NCBI RefSeq assembly: GCF_042477335.2
Contig: NC_091246.1
Span: 253,441,501-253,505,500, forward strand
Length of the DNA: 64,000 nt
Reading direction: 5' to 3'
DNA from: Ovis canadensis
Taxonomy: Eukaryota; Chordata; Mammalia; Artiodactyla; Bovidae
The position numbers were made by a program, and so were the translations under genes. The notes beneath the pieces are model-generated. The model made no database searches. It was not told the origin of the DNA and saw nothing but the letters and a program-made list of their open reading frames with translations. Shown here piece after piece: positions 32,950 through 43,114 of this stretch; within the stretch, counting starts at the first letter, position 1; each line of letters opens with the position of its first letter.

Positions 32950-33160
32950 CGTATGTGCTAAGTCATTTCAGTCACGTTCAGCTCTGTGCAACCCTGTGGA
33001 CCGTATCTGCCAGGCTCCTCTGTCCATGGAATTCTTCAGGCAAGAATACTAGAGTGGGATGCTGTGACCTCCTCCGAGGGATCTTCCCAACACAGAGATG
33101 GAACGCAGGTATCCTGCCTTTTAGGTGGATTCTTAACCTACTGAGCCACCTGGGAGGCCT
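32950..33160 (-). mobile_element. Bov-tA SINE
   Basis: Reverse copy from GTGCTAAGTCATTTCAGTCA to GAGCCACCTGGGAGGCC, moderately diverged. Confidence 0.9.
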
Positions 33161-33452
33161 GGACTGGTTGGTTGATGTGACTGATATTTACCTGATGTTG
33201 ACTGTATACCGGGCCCTTATGCTGGGGTGCAGGGACCTGGGTGAAGGAGCATGAGGGTGGAGGGGAAGGTGGCACTGGCGTGAACCCCGGCTTGGCAATT
33301 CCTTCTTTGGAGGGTGGAGGTAACACCTGTGAAAGATCTGAGCACACAGGAGACCTTCGTTAACAGAGGTTCCCCCTGCACGCCCTCCATGTTGGTCCTC
33401 AGTGACCGCCGCTGCCTGAGGTTGTTATAAAGCATAGGCTTTATTATTATTC

Positions 33453-33622
33453 AGGCAGGATGAGAAGAGGGCAACAGAGGATGAGATGGTCGGATGACAT
33501 CACTGGCTCAATGGACGTGAGTTTGAACAAACTCCAGGAGATGGTAAAGGACAGGGAAGCCTGGGGTGCTGCAGTCCATGGGGTCGCAGAGAGTCGGACA
33601 CGACTTAGTGACTGAACAGTAA
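33453..33622 (+). mobile_element. BovB 3' end, short
   Basis: AACAGAGGATGAGATGGTCG, then GGGAAGCCTGGGGTGCTGC and GTCGGACACGACTTAGTGAC. Only the last 170 bases of the element remain. Confidence 0.85.
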
Positions 33623-33889
33623 CATGGCGAGGTCAGCAGATCGGGAGATGCTGCTACTGGAAAGATAGCTTGTTGTTCACGGTTCTCTAGAGGAGCCCAT
33701 CCAAGTGCCGTTCAGGGCCATGTGAGGAAGCACCAGGGTCACCAGAGGCAGAGAGGGGAGGGGAAAGAGGGAACAGAGATTTATGATGTTTTTCATGAGA
33801 AGGGTTGGGGGAGACAGGGTAAACAGGCTTCGAAGTGCAGGGGTCCTGAGGCTACGTTAGTTTGTCACCTCCCCGGTCCTGCAGCGGCT

Positions 33890-34277
33890 CGGTTCAGTCA
33901 CTCAGTCAGGTCCAAATCTTTGCGACCCCATGGACTGCAGCACGCCAGGCCTCCCTGTCCATCGCCAATCCCCAGAGTTTACTCAAACTCATGTTCATTG
34001 AGTCATTGATGCCATCCAACCATCTCATCCTCTGTCACCCCCTTCTCCCGCCTTCAATCTTTCCGAGCATCAGGGTCTTTTCAATGAGTCAGTTCTTCGC
34101 ATCAGGTGGCCGAAGTATTGGAGCTTCAGCTTCAGCATCAGTCCTTCCAATGAAGATTCAGGACTGATCTCCTTTAGGATGGACTGGTTGGGTCTCCTTG
34201 TTGTCCAAGGGACTCTCAAGAGTCTTTTCCAACAACACAGTTCAAAAGCGTCAATTCTCCGGCGCTCGGCCTTCTCC
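33890..34277 (-). mobile_element. BovB 3' end, reverse
   Basis: Starts at GGTTCAGTCACTCAGTCAGG and runs to AATTCTCCGGCGCTCGGCC. 5'-truncated. Confidence 0.9.
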
Positions 34278-35125
34278 TGGAGTGATTAGGGCAGGGGAAT
34301 ATTGGCGCCCTGTGAAAGCCCAGAAGGAGGTGGTTGGAGGAAGCCTTTGGGCTCATTTGCATATGATAAGTGTGCTCCTGGGTGAGTCGTTCGCCATTGC
34401 TAGGAACTAGCTAAGACTTGGGAGCTCACAGTCAGCTCAGAGGGCCCAGATGACAGAGGGTGGAAAATATACAAAATAAGAGGATATAGTTACTACAGGG
34501 AGTCGGAACCAGAAGTGGGAGAGCAGGGGCTCTGGGGCCTCTCAGAGGCAGCTGGCTCCCCCAAGGGCGGTGGGGAGTGAGCTTCAGGCACTAACCCGAA
34601 GTCTAATCCCATCCGTCAGGTGAACACGGCGCTCCTGCCAGCAGACTTCAAACTCCATAAATCACAGCTTTTTTTTTTTTTCCCTCCAGTCCATTTGGAA
34701 AAAGTGAAATGAACAATTGAAGACAGGAGCAAAATTAAAAGATAATTGGAAGTCTATATCGGGCTTCTGTGGCTGTGCGCACACGCCGCCAATCTGGTCT
34801 TTCTGTGCGGGCAGGATAAATTGAGAACTCTTCGGCTGGCTTGGGGGTGGATAAAACAGTCAGAGACAAATGCGTGCCATGCAAATAAACAGACCCATCT
34901 TCCAGTGATTAGCTTTGCATTCCCCTCTGCCAGCGCCTCCTCTGGTCCCCTCAGTCTGACAGTCTGTGTGTTCCGAGGTGGAAGGTGATCCCAGGTGGGT
35001 GAGGGTCTGAGTGGAGGGCCCGAGGTTGGGAGGAGCTGGGCGTGGGCACTTTGGGAGGTAAAGTTTGTGTGTGCAGAGAGGGGGTGGAGATGTGAGAGAA
35101 GAAGTTGGGGAATTGTGTGGCCTTT
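34278..35125. promoter_or_regulatory. Candidate conserved noncoding element
   Basis: Repeat-free DNA with octamer and forkhead-like cores: ATTTGCAT at 34355-34362 next to ATGATAAG, ATGCAAAT at 34879-34886 running into AAATAAACA, and GATAATTGG near 34741. A T tract sits at about 34669-34681. The motif clustering is suggestive only, and conservation was not tested. Confidence 0.25.
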
Positions 35126-35126
35126 T

Positions 35127-35345
35127 ACACACACACACGCACACACACGCACATATACACACGTGCATCTATATATGCACACGTACGAAGGCGCATGCAC
35201 GCACACACCCATGCGTGTACACACGCACACACACATGTATATGCCTGTATATGAACGCACACGTATGCACACACCCATGCTTGTACACACGCACACACAC
35301 ATGTAGGTGCCTGTACATGAATGCGCACGTATGCACACATATGCA
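35127..35345. repeat. CA-rich tandem repeat, 66-bp unit
   Basis: A CA/CG-rich opening is followed by units starting at 35195, 35265 and 35331 (ATGCACACACCCATGC...), giving spacings of 70 and 66 bases. The sequence is mostly alternating purine-pyrimidine. The open frames across it on both strands are products of the repeat. Confidence 0.9.
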
Positions 35346-36164
35346 CTTGAATGAGAACATGGACTTACTGAATCCAGAAGGGTCGTCCACAAATGGATCT
35401 CACCCAGTGGGGAAACTAAGTCCTAGCTGTCTATCCAGCTGGGCCTGAAACACAGGGCATTGGACTGGGTCTAGGGGCAGAAGAGCAAGTCAAGGGTAAA
35501 TTGCCATTTGTATGAAGAGTATTCAGTATTTGAAGGTGGCGGGACAGTTCTGAACACTGACCCAAGGCCCACAGTTTGTGAGTGGTACACGGGTGGGACT
35601 CGAATGGTCTCCTCTCTGACCCTGGACCCGGCATCCACCCAGCCCACTCTGGTACCGGCTGCCAAAGTTCACCTCCACGGGAACCCAGGTAGGACCAACA
35701 CTGCCCTCCAAGGGGGCTCATCACCACAGTGCCTTGACACTCTGGGGTGAGCGGGGACGAGGGGCGAGTGAGGCCAGGATTTTGGAGAGGACAAGGCGTG
35801 TTATAGCCATCAAAAAAGGGGGTCTGGCCTGGAAAGGGGATTTCAAAGAGCTGGGGATGCCAAGGGCGTGAAGAAAGGCCCTGCTTACAATTTCCGCTGC
35901 ACAGACCATTAGGAAGTAGAACAATGGTATGTGATACGTGCCTGTGAATTCGATGGGGAAATTGGATGTGAAACGATCCATGGGTGCTGTGCTGTTTGAA
36001 ATGGCAGATCGCGTCCTGATTTTTCCTCCTGGGGTGGAAAGAATTGAAGCGAAGGGAACATCGTGAGGTTTGAATATGGGGCATAACCCTCTGCCTGCCT
36101 ACAGGGAGGCAGAGTTTTCCCAGAGAGCTCAGAGCCAAGAGTGAGAGTAATAATGATAATTACA
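35346..36164. other. Unassigned intergenic DNA
   Basis: A 235-codon reverse frame (35431-36138) has no domain, and competing frames overlap it. Not called a gene. Confidence 0.4.
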
Positions 36165-36330
36165 ATCATAGCTGATATTTCCTGGATGCTCCCTCTGTGT
36201 CAGGCTCTGTACTCTGCCGGGGCGGCAGGCACTGTCTCCTTTAGTCTTCACAGAGCCCTACAGGGGAGGCAAGACCCATTCCATGGATAAGGAAACAGGC
36301 TTAGTTTCTCAGCCAAGGTCGAGTCACTTT
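36165..36330 (-). mobile_element. MIR relic, reverse
   Basis: AGTCTTCACAGAGCCCTACA, then CATGGATAAGGAAACAGGC corresponds to the complement of MIR. Confidence 0.55.
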
Positions 36331-36545
36331 TACACCAACACCGTTCTGGAGAAACCCTGTCTGCATGCTGTTAACCAGATCCCTATGTGAAGCTCTATAA
36401 ACATGCCCATAATCCCCCAAACCAATCAACTGTATGACTTTGAATACCATCAGGAGCATGGGTCTTCTCCTGCCCTGAGTCCGAGAGGTAACACCTTTGT
36501 CCCTGATCCCTTGACAACTACCTTAATATACAACAACCTTATTAT

Positions 36546-36906
36546 CAGTTCAGTTCAGTCGCTCAGTTGGGTCCGACTCTTTGCGACCCCATGGACTGCA
36601 GCACGCCAGCCCTCCCTGTCCATCAACAACTCCCAGAGTTTACTCAAACTCATGTCCATTGAGTTGGTGATGCCATCCAACCGTCTCATCCTTTGTCATC
36701 CCCTTCTCCTCCTGCCTTCAGTCTTTCCCAGCATCAGGGTCTTTTCCAATGAGTCAGTTCTTCACATCAGGTGGCCAAAGTATTGGAGTTTCAGCTTCAG
36801 CATTAGTCCTTCCAATGAATACCCAGGACTGATCTCCTTTAGGATGGACTGGTTGGATCTCCTTGCAGTCCAAGGGACTCTCAAGAGTCTTCTCCAACAC
36901 CACAGC
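36546..36906 (-). mobile_element. BovB 3' end, reverse
   Basis: Starts with the repeated TCAGTTCAGTTCAGTCGCTC tail and ends at TCTTCTCCAACACCACAG. Well preserved. Confidence 0.92.
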
Positions 36907-36914
36907 TCATCACT

Positions 36915-37050
36915 GCTGATTCTGAAAATCTCTGTGACTTTGTTTTCTCATCTGTCAAACAGGCATGAGGTCATCCCTCTGGGGTTGTTGTCAGGAAACA
37001 ATAGGCTGCCTGGGAAGGGCACCTGGAGCAGGCGCTCTGCAGGGCTGGCC
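36915..37050 (+). mobile_element. MIR relic
   Basis: GACTTTGTTTTCTCATCTGTC followed by CTCTGGGGTTGTTGTCAGG. The 5' part is probably cut by the adjacent BovB. Confidence 0.55.
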
Positions 37051-37139
37051 AGTGTATACAGAAAGCCTTGATGGATCGTGCTGGAACCCATTGCTGTCAA
37101 GGGCTGGTGGTGGGGCTTGGCCTGGGCTAAATGCTTCAG

Positions 37140-37262
37140 AGGTAGTTTCTCATTAAAATGAATGTTCACAGTCTCACCACCAGGAAGAAACTCAGAAAGG
37201 TTAAGTTCTTTGCCCAAAGCCATACAGCTAGGAAATGGCAGCCCTGAAATTCAAACCAGGTC
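37140..37262 (-). mobile_element. MIR relic, reverse
   Basis: GAAAGGTTAAGTTCTTTGCC and CATACAGCTAGGAAATGGCAG are the complement of the MIR core. Confidence 0.6.
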
Positions 37263-37754
37263 CCCTTAGATCTGAAACCAGGCTGTGTCCCCTCGTGTCA
37301 TTGCTCAAGCCGCCTCCGGCAATGCTGCAGGCTGTCGCCAGCGCCACGTGCCCTTCCGGGGGTGGCATGCTCCTTGGAGCTGGCTGTCCTCGGAGCCCCA
37401 TCGGGGTAGCTAGTCTCTCCCCTCTGCTCTTGCCTTCCTCTTCCACAAGCCATGTTCTGAGCTGCCACTGCGGGCCCCAAGATGTCCTGCGGCTCCCCAC
37501 GGCCTCCCCTATCAAATTGAAGCGCCTCAGCCTGTTCTCCGAGGTCCTTCCAATGCCCCGACCTCATCTGTCACTGTTCTCAAGCACGCGTTCTGCTCCA
37601 GCCAAGCTCGTCTGTTTACTGTCCCCTCGTCCCTGCTGCTGCACGGGCCATCTCTCCTGCTCCTGGTGCTTTCCCCCGCATCGCTGCTGTTCTGCTCACT
37701 TTTGTAAAACCCCAGATCAAAACTGGGCCTTCTCTACAGGGACCCACACCAGGG
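37263..37754. other. Unassigned intergenic DNA
   Basis: Mixed GC-rich DNA. The 190-codon frame at 37235-37807 begins in a MIR and ends in a hAT relic, so it is unlikely to be a gene. Confidence 0.45.
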
Positions 37755-37903
37755 CAGCGGTTCTTGACTCCTCCTGGGTCCCAGAGCCCTCTGGAGACGT
37801 ACTGTAAGTTATAGACCCTGCTGGAAATGTCCAACTGCACGTAATACTTCACATGCAAATTCTGGAAGCCCCAGACTCTTGCAGTTCTGGTTAAGAACCC
37901 CTG
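37755..37903. mobile_element. Small non-autonomous hAT-like element
   Basis: The left end CAGCGGTTCTTGACT and the right end GGTTAAGAACCCCTG are near-perfect inverted repeats. The flanking octamers (CACCAGGG and AGCTAGGG) agree at five of eight positions, plausible for an old 8-bp target duplication. Confidence 0.6.
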
Positions 37904-38054
37904 AGCTAGGGGAAGTGCATGCTAAGCTTTTGAATGGGTGTGCCAAATCAGCTTTTCTAAGAAATAGGCCAGCCCAGGGGGCATGTTTTAAAGGTTTTGC
38001 ATTTACTCCATGCAGGAAAAAAGGTTTTCTGGCCAGATCAGTTTCGAAAACAGT

Positions 38055-38165
38055 GCTTGGTGACCTCTGAGCTCAATTTTTTCACTTGTAAACTGGGGCC
38101 AGTAAAACCTGCTTTTATATAAGTTGTCACGGTGATTGGATGAGTTGCTTTGCGGTGCGTCAAGG
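38055..38165 (+). mobile_element. MIR relic
   Basis: TTTTTCACTTGTAAACTGGGG then GGTGATTGGATGAGTTG follow the MIR 3' core. Confidence 0.55.
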
Positions 38166-38879
38166 ACCACCCTCTCTTTAGGCCCTGAATCTTGTGTACT
38201 TGTCAAGAGACCATCAGGAAGGGGAGAAGCAGACACCCTCTCCTGCCCACCCCCAGTGGGTGGGAGAACCTGATGAGCCTGGCCACGGCTCCCGGCTGCT
38301 CCCCTAAGCCGGCAGGACGTGTGGGAGAGAGCGAGTCCAGCGCTGGTTAGGAAAGCAGCTGCGGCAGCCCCGAGTCTAGACCTGACTCTTAGGTCTCTCA
38401 GGGACTAGGGAGGTGGTGTTGGCCCCAGAGAGGCAGAACAGGTTTGCGTTCCACAGCCCCGAGCTTCTAAATGGAGCTAACTCAGCACAGCCAGGGGCCT
38501 CACTGGCCCATTAGAGCTGCTCCGGCCAATTGCAAATCAATGCTCTGAAAAGAGACAGTGGTCCAGGTGCAGAAGGGGGAGACAGCAGCCCCAGGCAAGC
38601 TGCGGGCGGAGGCGGGAGGGGAGGCTGCGGGGAGAGCAGCCAGGGGAGCCTGGGGGCAGGGTCCAGGGTGGGGTGCTGGGCAAAGCACCCACCTGACCTC
38701 TGCTGGGGGCCAGATGCTGGGCTGGTCTGAGGGTGAGACGCCACTGGAGGATGAGCAGCCGCTTCTTGGAGCACCTGCTGTGTGCCAACCTCTGCGCCAG
38801 GAGCCCCACATTCTCTGTCATTTAGTTCTCATCCATACATGGAGACAAGGCCATGTGTCCACCATAGGCGAAGACCTGG
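38166..38879. other. Unassigned intergenic DNA
   Basis: No gene recognised. Several overlapping frames in GC-rich DNA show no domains. Confidence 0.4.
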
Positions 38880-40580
38880 TTCAGTTTCCCTTTCCTGGGC
38901 ACCCAGGAAAACTACATTTCCCAGCCCCCTCTGTAGTGGCAGGGGCATTGGATGGAGTTATGGCCGAGAAAGAGCAAGCGGGCGTGACCTGAGTGGCTTC
39001 CGGGTTGAGGCAGTGAAGAAGCCGTGGGCGGCCTCCTCCCTTCCCTCTCCCTCCTCCCTTTTCTCTCCCTCCTGCTTCACTTCCCCTCCTCCCTTCACCC
39101 CCCCTCCTCCCGTCACTCTCCGTCCTCCTGTCACTCCCCCTTCTCCCATCACTCGCAGTCCTCCCTTCTCTCTCCCTCCTCCCTCACTCTCCCTTCTCCC
39201 TTCACTCGCCCTCCTTCCTTTTCTCTCCCTCGCCCCTTCCCTCCCTCTCCTCCCTTCCCTCTCCCTCCTCCCTTCCCTCTCCCTCATCCCTTCCCTCTCC
39301 CTCCTCCCTTTACCCCCCTCCTCCCTTCCCTCTCCCTCCTCCCTTCCCTCTCCCTCCTCCCTTCCCTCTCCCTCCTCCCTTCCCTCTCCCTCCTCCCTTC
39401 CCTCTCCCTCCTCCCTTCCCTCTCCCTCCTCCCTTCCCTCCTCCCTCCTCCCTTCCCTCTCCCTCCTCCCTTCCCTCCTCTCTCCTCCCTTCCCTCTCCT
39501 TCCTCCCTTCCCTCTCCCTCCTCCCTTCCCTCTCCCTCCTCCCTTCCCTCTCCCTCCTCCCTTCCCTCTCCCTCCTCCCTTCCCTCTTCCTCCTCCCTTT
39601 ACCCCCTCCTCCCTTCCCTCTCCCTCCTCCCTTCCCTCTCCCTCCTCCCTTCCCTCTCCCTCCTCCCTTCCCTCTCCCTCCTCCCTTCCCTCTCCCTCCT
39701 CCCTTCCCTCCTCTCTCCTCCCTTCCCTCTCCTTCCTCCCTTCCCTCTCCCTCCTCCCTTCCCTCTCCCTCCTCCCTTCCCTCTCCCTCCTCCCTTCCCT
39801 CTCCCTCCTCCCTTCCCTCTCCCTCCTCCCTTCCCTCTTCCTCCTCCCTTTACCCCCTCCTCCCTTCCCTCTCCCTCCTCCCTTCCCTCTCCCTCCTCCC
39901 TTCCCTCTCCCTCCTCCCTTCCCTCTCCCTCCTCCCTTCCCTCTCCCTCCTCCCTTCCCTCTCCCTCCTCCCTTCCCTCCTCTCTCCTCCCTTCCCTCTC
40001 CTTCCTCCCTTCCCTCTCCCTCCTCCCTTCACTCTCCCTCCTCCCTTCACTCTCCCTCCTCCCTTCCCTCTCCCTCCTCCCTTCCCTCTCCCTCCTCCCT
40101 TCCCTCTCCCTCCTCCCTTCCCTCTCCCTCCTCCCTTCCCTCCTCCCTCCTCCCTTCCCTCTCCCTCCTCCCTTCCCTCCTCTCTCCTCCCTTCCCTCTC
40201 CTTCCTCCCTTCCCTCTCCTTCCTCCCTTCCCTCTCCCTCCTCCCTTCCCTCTCCCTCCTCCCTTCCCTCTCCCTCCTCCCTTCCCTCTCCCTCCTCCCT
40301 TCCCTCCTCTCTCCTCCCTTCCCTCTCCCTCCTCCCTTCCCTCTCCCTCCTCCCTTCCCTCTCCCTCCTCCCTTCCCTCTCCCTCCTCCCTTCCCTCTCC
40401 CTCCTCCCTTCCCTCTCCCTCCTCCCGTCACTCTCCCTCGTCCCTTCCCTCTCCCTCCTCCCTTCACCCCCCTCCTCCCGTCACTCTCCCTCCTCCCTTC
40501 TCTCTCCCTCCTCCCTTCACTCTCCGTGCCAAGGTGACCTCAGAGGCCACATGTCCATCTAGGACCAGATTGTGACCATA
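38880..40580 (+). mobile_element. Old unnamed interspersed repeat carrying the polypyrimidine array
   Basis: The flanks TTCCTGGGCACCCAGG, ACTACATTTCCCAGC (38911) and TGGCTTCCGGGTTGAGG match two other places in the window (about 51480 and 57841). After the array the text resumes with CTCCGTGCCAAGGTGACC. I cannot name the family, but three copies share the same order of blocks. Confidence 0.45.
39030..40535. repeat. Polypyrimidine tandem array, 18-bp unit
   Basis: About 1.5 kb made almost only of C and T on the plus strand. The basic unit is CCCTCTCCCTCCTCCCTT (18 bp), with variants (CCCTCCTCTCTCCTCCCTT, CTCTCCTTCC, TTTACCCCC, and CACTC near both ends). Variants recur at intervals: TTTACCCCC at 39309, 39598 and 39849, and TTCCCTCCTCTCTCC near 39471, 39704, 39973, 40173 and 40300, so larger blocks were duplicated. 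Because 18 is a multiple of three, long open frames exist in several frames on both strands. They encode Ser/Pro/Leu- or Arg/Glu/Gly-rich strings and are not genes. Confidence 0.97.
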
Positions 40581-40591
40581 AACTGGTATTG

Positions 40592-40977
40592 GGTTCAGTT
40601 CAGTTCAGTTCAGTCCCTCAGTCATGTCTGACTCTTTGTGACCTTGTGAACCGCAGCATGCCAGGCCTCCCTGTCCATCACCAACTCCCAGAGTTTATCC
40701 AAACTCATGTCCATTGCGTTGGTGATGCCATCCAACCATCTCATCCTCTGTTGTCCCCTTCTCCTCCTGCCTTCAATCCCTCCCAGCATCAGGGTCATTG
40801 GAAAACCAATGAGTCAGCTCTTCTCATCAGGTGGCCAAAGTATTGAAGTTTCAGCTTCAACTTCAGTTCTTCCAATGAATATTCAGGACTGGTCTCCTTT
40901 AGGATGGATTGGTTGGACTCCTTGCAGTCCAAGGGAATCTCAAGAGTCTTCTCCAACACCAAAGTTCAAAAGCATTG
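40592..40977 (-). mobile_element. BovB 3' end, reverse
   Basis: Starts with four TTCAG repeats (the tail) and ends at AAGTTCAAAAGCATTGG. It forms the left arm of an inverted pair with the BovB at 41020-42014. It also carries a small internal duplication near 40795 (ATTGGAAAACCAATGAG). Confidence 0.92.
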
Positions 40978-41019
40978 GGTTAAGCTACTGAGATTTCAGG
41001 GCTTGCTGACTGTAGGAGC

Positions 41020-42014
41020 TGCCTTTTGAGAAATCTGTATGCAGGTCAGGAAGCAACAGTTAGAACTGGACATGGAACAACAGATTGGTTCCAAATAGGA
41101 AAAGGAGTACATCAAGGCTGTATATTGTCACCCTGCTTATTTAACTTATATGCAGAGTACATCATGAGAAATGCTGGGCTGGATGAAGCACAGCTGGAAT
41201 CAAGATTGCTGGGAGAAATATCAATAATCTCAGATATGCAGATGACACCACCCTTATGGCAGAAAGTGGAGAAGAACTAGAGAGTCTCTTGATGAAAGTG
41301 AAAGAGGAGAGTTGAAAAAGTTGGCTTACAGCTCAACATTCAGAAAACTAAGATCATGGCATCTGGTCCGATCACTTCATGGGAAATAGATGGGGAAACA
41401 ATGGAAACAGTGACAGACTTCATTTTCTTGGGCTCCAAAATCACTGCAGATGGTGACTGCAGTCATGAAATTAATTTCCTTCCTTGGAAGGAAAGTTATG
41501 ACCAACCTAGACAGCGTATCAAAAAGCAGAGAGATTACTTTGTCAACAAAGCTCCATCTAGTGAAGGCTATGGTTTTTCCAGTGGTCATGTACGGATGTG
41601 AGAGTTGGACTGTGAAGAAAGCTGAGCGCCGAAGAATTGATGCTTTTGAACTGTGGTGTTGGAGAAGACTCTTGAGAGTCCCTTGGACTGCAAGGAGATC
41701 CAACCAGTCCATCCTAAGGGAGATCAGTCCTGAGTGTTCATTGGAAAGACTGATGTTGAAACTGAAACTCCAATACTTTGGCTACCTGATGCGAAGAACC
41801 GACTCATTGGAAAAGACCCTGATGCTGGGAAAGATTGAAGGCAGGAGGGGAAGGGGACGACAGAGGATGAGATGGTTGGATGGCATCACCGACTCAATGC
41901 CCATGAGTTTGAGTAAACTCCGGGAGTTGTTGATGGACAGGAAGGCCTGGCGTGCTACAGTCCACGGGGTCGCAGAGAGTCAGACATGACTGAGCGACTG
42001 AACTGACCTGAACT
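41020..42014 (+). mobile_element. BovB LINE, 5'-truncated
   Basis: Begins in the reverse transcriptase (CTTTTGAGAAATCTGTATGC) and ends in the tail GACTGAACTGACCTGAACTG. YADD is at 41235-41246, but a base missing near 41190 (GCACAGCTGG for GCACAAGCTGG) puts it out of frame with the start of the copy. Another frameshift near 41310 and altered text at 41475-41490 break it further. It carries the GGGAAAGATTGAAGGCAGG variant, different from the copies at 324 and 2870. Confidence 0.93.
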
Positions 42015-42049
42015 GATTGCAGGAGCCAGTGTCAATTTCCTTGGCTAAT

Positions 42050-42175
42050 ACACAGCCCAGGTAGAATTACAGTAGACTGGATTGTTCCCACTTTGTAGAC
42101 GGGAAGCTGAAGTTCAGAGAGGGTCAGTCACCTTAGATAGGAAGCTCAGCCTCAGACCCTCTTGCCCGCTTAGAT
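42050..42175 (-). mobile_element. MIR relic, reverse
   Basis: CCACTTTGTAGACGGGAAGC then GTTCAGAGAGGGTCAG resembles the complement of the MIR core. Confidence 0.4.
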
Positions 42176-42601
42176 CCACCCCACCCTCCAGAAACTCTAG
42201 AGGGACAGGACAGCATCAGAGAAAGTCACCATGAGACATGGCAGGGGTGCTTGGGGTGCGATGGGAATAAGGAGCAAAGAGCCAGGGCTTTGCGGGGTTA
42301 GGGGTGTCTCAGAGCTGACTCACGAGGGATATGATAGGTGGACAGGTGGGGAAAAGACAGTCAAACCAGAGGGCCCCGTGGTGCAGAAGCCTTAAGGTCT
42401 GTGTGTAGCAATTGTTCCAAACACTTGAAAACATGTGGAACGTTGACTTGGCCAGAGTGAGTCTCCAGCTAGATGGGAATGACTGGAGACCAAATGAATT
42501 CTAGGGCTTCCAGCAAGAAAGCTCAAGATAAGAACCAAGGAAAGAATTCCCTTGATTGAAACTGTTAAAAAACAAAATTTAACTGAGTAAATTTAAAGAT
42601 C
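42176..42601. other. Unassigned intergenic DNA
   Basis: No gene or named repeat recognised. Confidence 0.45.
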
Positions 42602-42692
42602 TAGTTGGCCACCTGAGGCGAAGAGCCGACTCATTGGAAAAGACACTGATGCTGGGAAAGATTGAAGGGCACAGCAGAGGATGAGATGGGCT
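42602..42692 (+). mobile_element. BovB fragment
   Basis: GTTGGCCACCTGAGGCGAAG, then GGAAAAGACACTGATGCTGG and GAGGATGAGATGGG. Only about 90 bases, cut at both ends. Confidence 0.8.
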
Positions 42693-43007
42693 TGTTGCTG
42701 GGCGAGAAGGAAGTCTTCCTCCCTCTGGATTGATAAAGTAGTCGGCCCACCTTTTGAGGAGCGTAAGGCATATCTCTTCCTGCTGGAGTCAGTGACTGAT
42801 GTTTTCCTGTTGGGATAACTGACGTCTTCCTATTTCGGGTGATTGATGGCGAGTGGTGGGGTATGAGAGTTCCTTCTACGGGCCCTCCTGACTCCAATTT
42901 TAGCTGAAGCCTTCTTTGGTTAACTTTCATGGAACATTCCAAAAATAATACAAGGTGTGGGACTCCCCGCATCAATAGTCACCAAGAACTAGGGGACAAT
43001 GAGGGAA

Positions 43008-43114
43008 GCGGTGGTTCGAGTCGGGAGGCGGTGGTTCCAGTCAGGAGGCGGGGGGGGGTGGGGGGGGTGGGGCGCCAGTTAGGTGTCCTTGTCCAGGTCC
43101 CCCGGGGGGGCCCC
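43008..43114. repeat. 20-bp duplication running into G tracts
   Basis: Two copies of a 20-bp unit (GCGGTGGTTCGAGTCGGGAG and GCGGTGGTTCCAGTCAGGAG) are followed by G runs of about nine, eight and four at 43050-43071. A C5-G7-C4 block lies at 43098-43114. This can plausibly form a G-quadruplex. Confidence 0.85.

Noticed and set aside
35065-35448. His/Thr- and Cys/Val-rich frames on both strands
   Set aside because: Translation of the CA-rich tandem repeat.
35431-36138. 235-codon minus-strand frame
   Set aside because: No recognisable domain, a composition typical of chance frames in GC-rich DNA, and overlapping frames on the same DNA.
36403-37071. 222-codon plus-strand frame
   Set aside because: Most of it is a reverse BovB 3' end read in the wrong direction, joined to a MIR relic.
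39030-40535. Regularly spaced repeats that might suggest a CRISPR array
   Set aside because: There are no unique spacers, the units abut directly, and the genome is mammalian. It is a minisatellite.
38782-40575. Open frames of 597 and 512 codons on plus and 205 on minus across the CT array, looking like Ser/Pro/Leu or Arg/Glu/Gly repeat proteins
   Set aside because: The 18-bp unit is a multiple of three and contains no stop in any frame, so long frames appear automatically in several frames on both strands. There is no conserved domain and no promoter.
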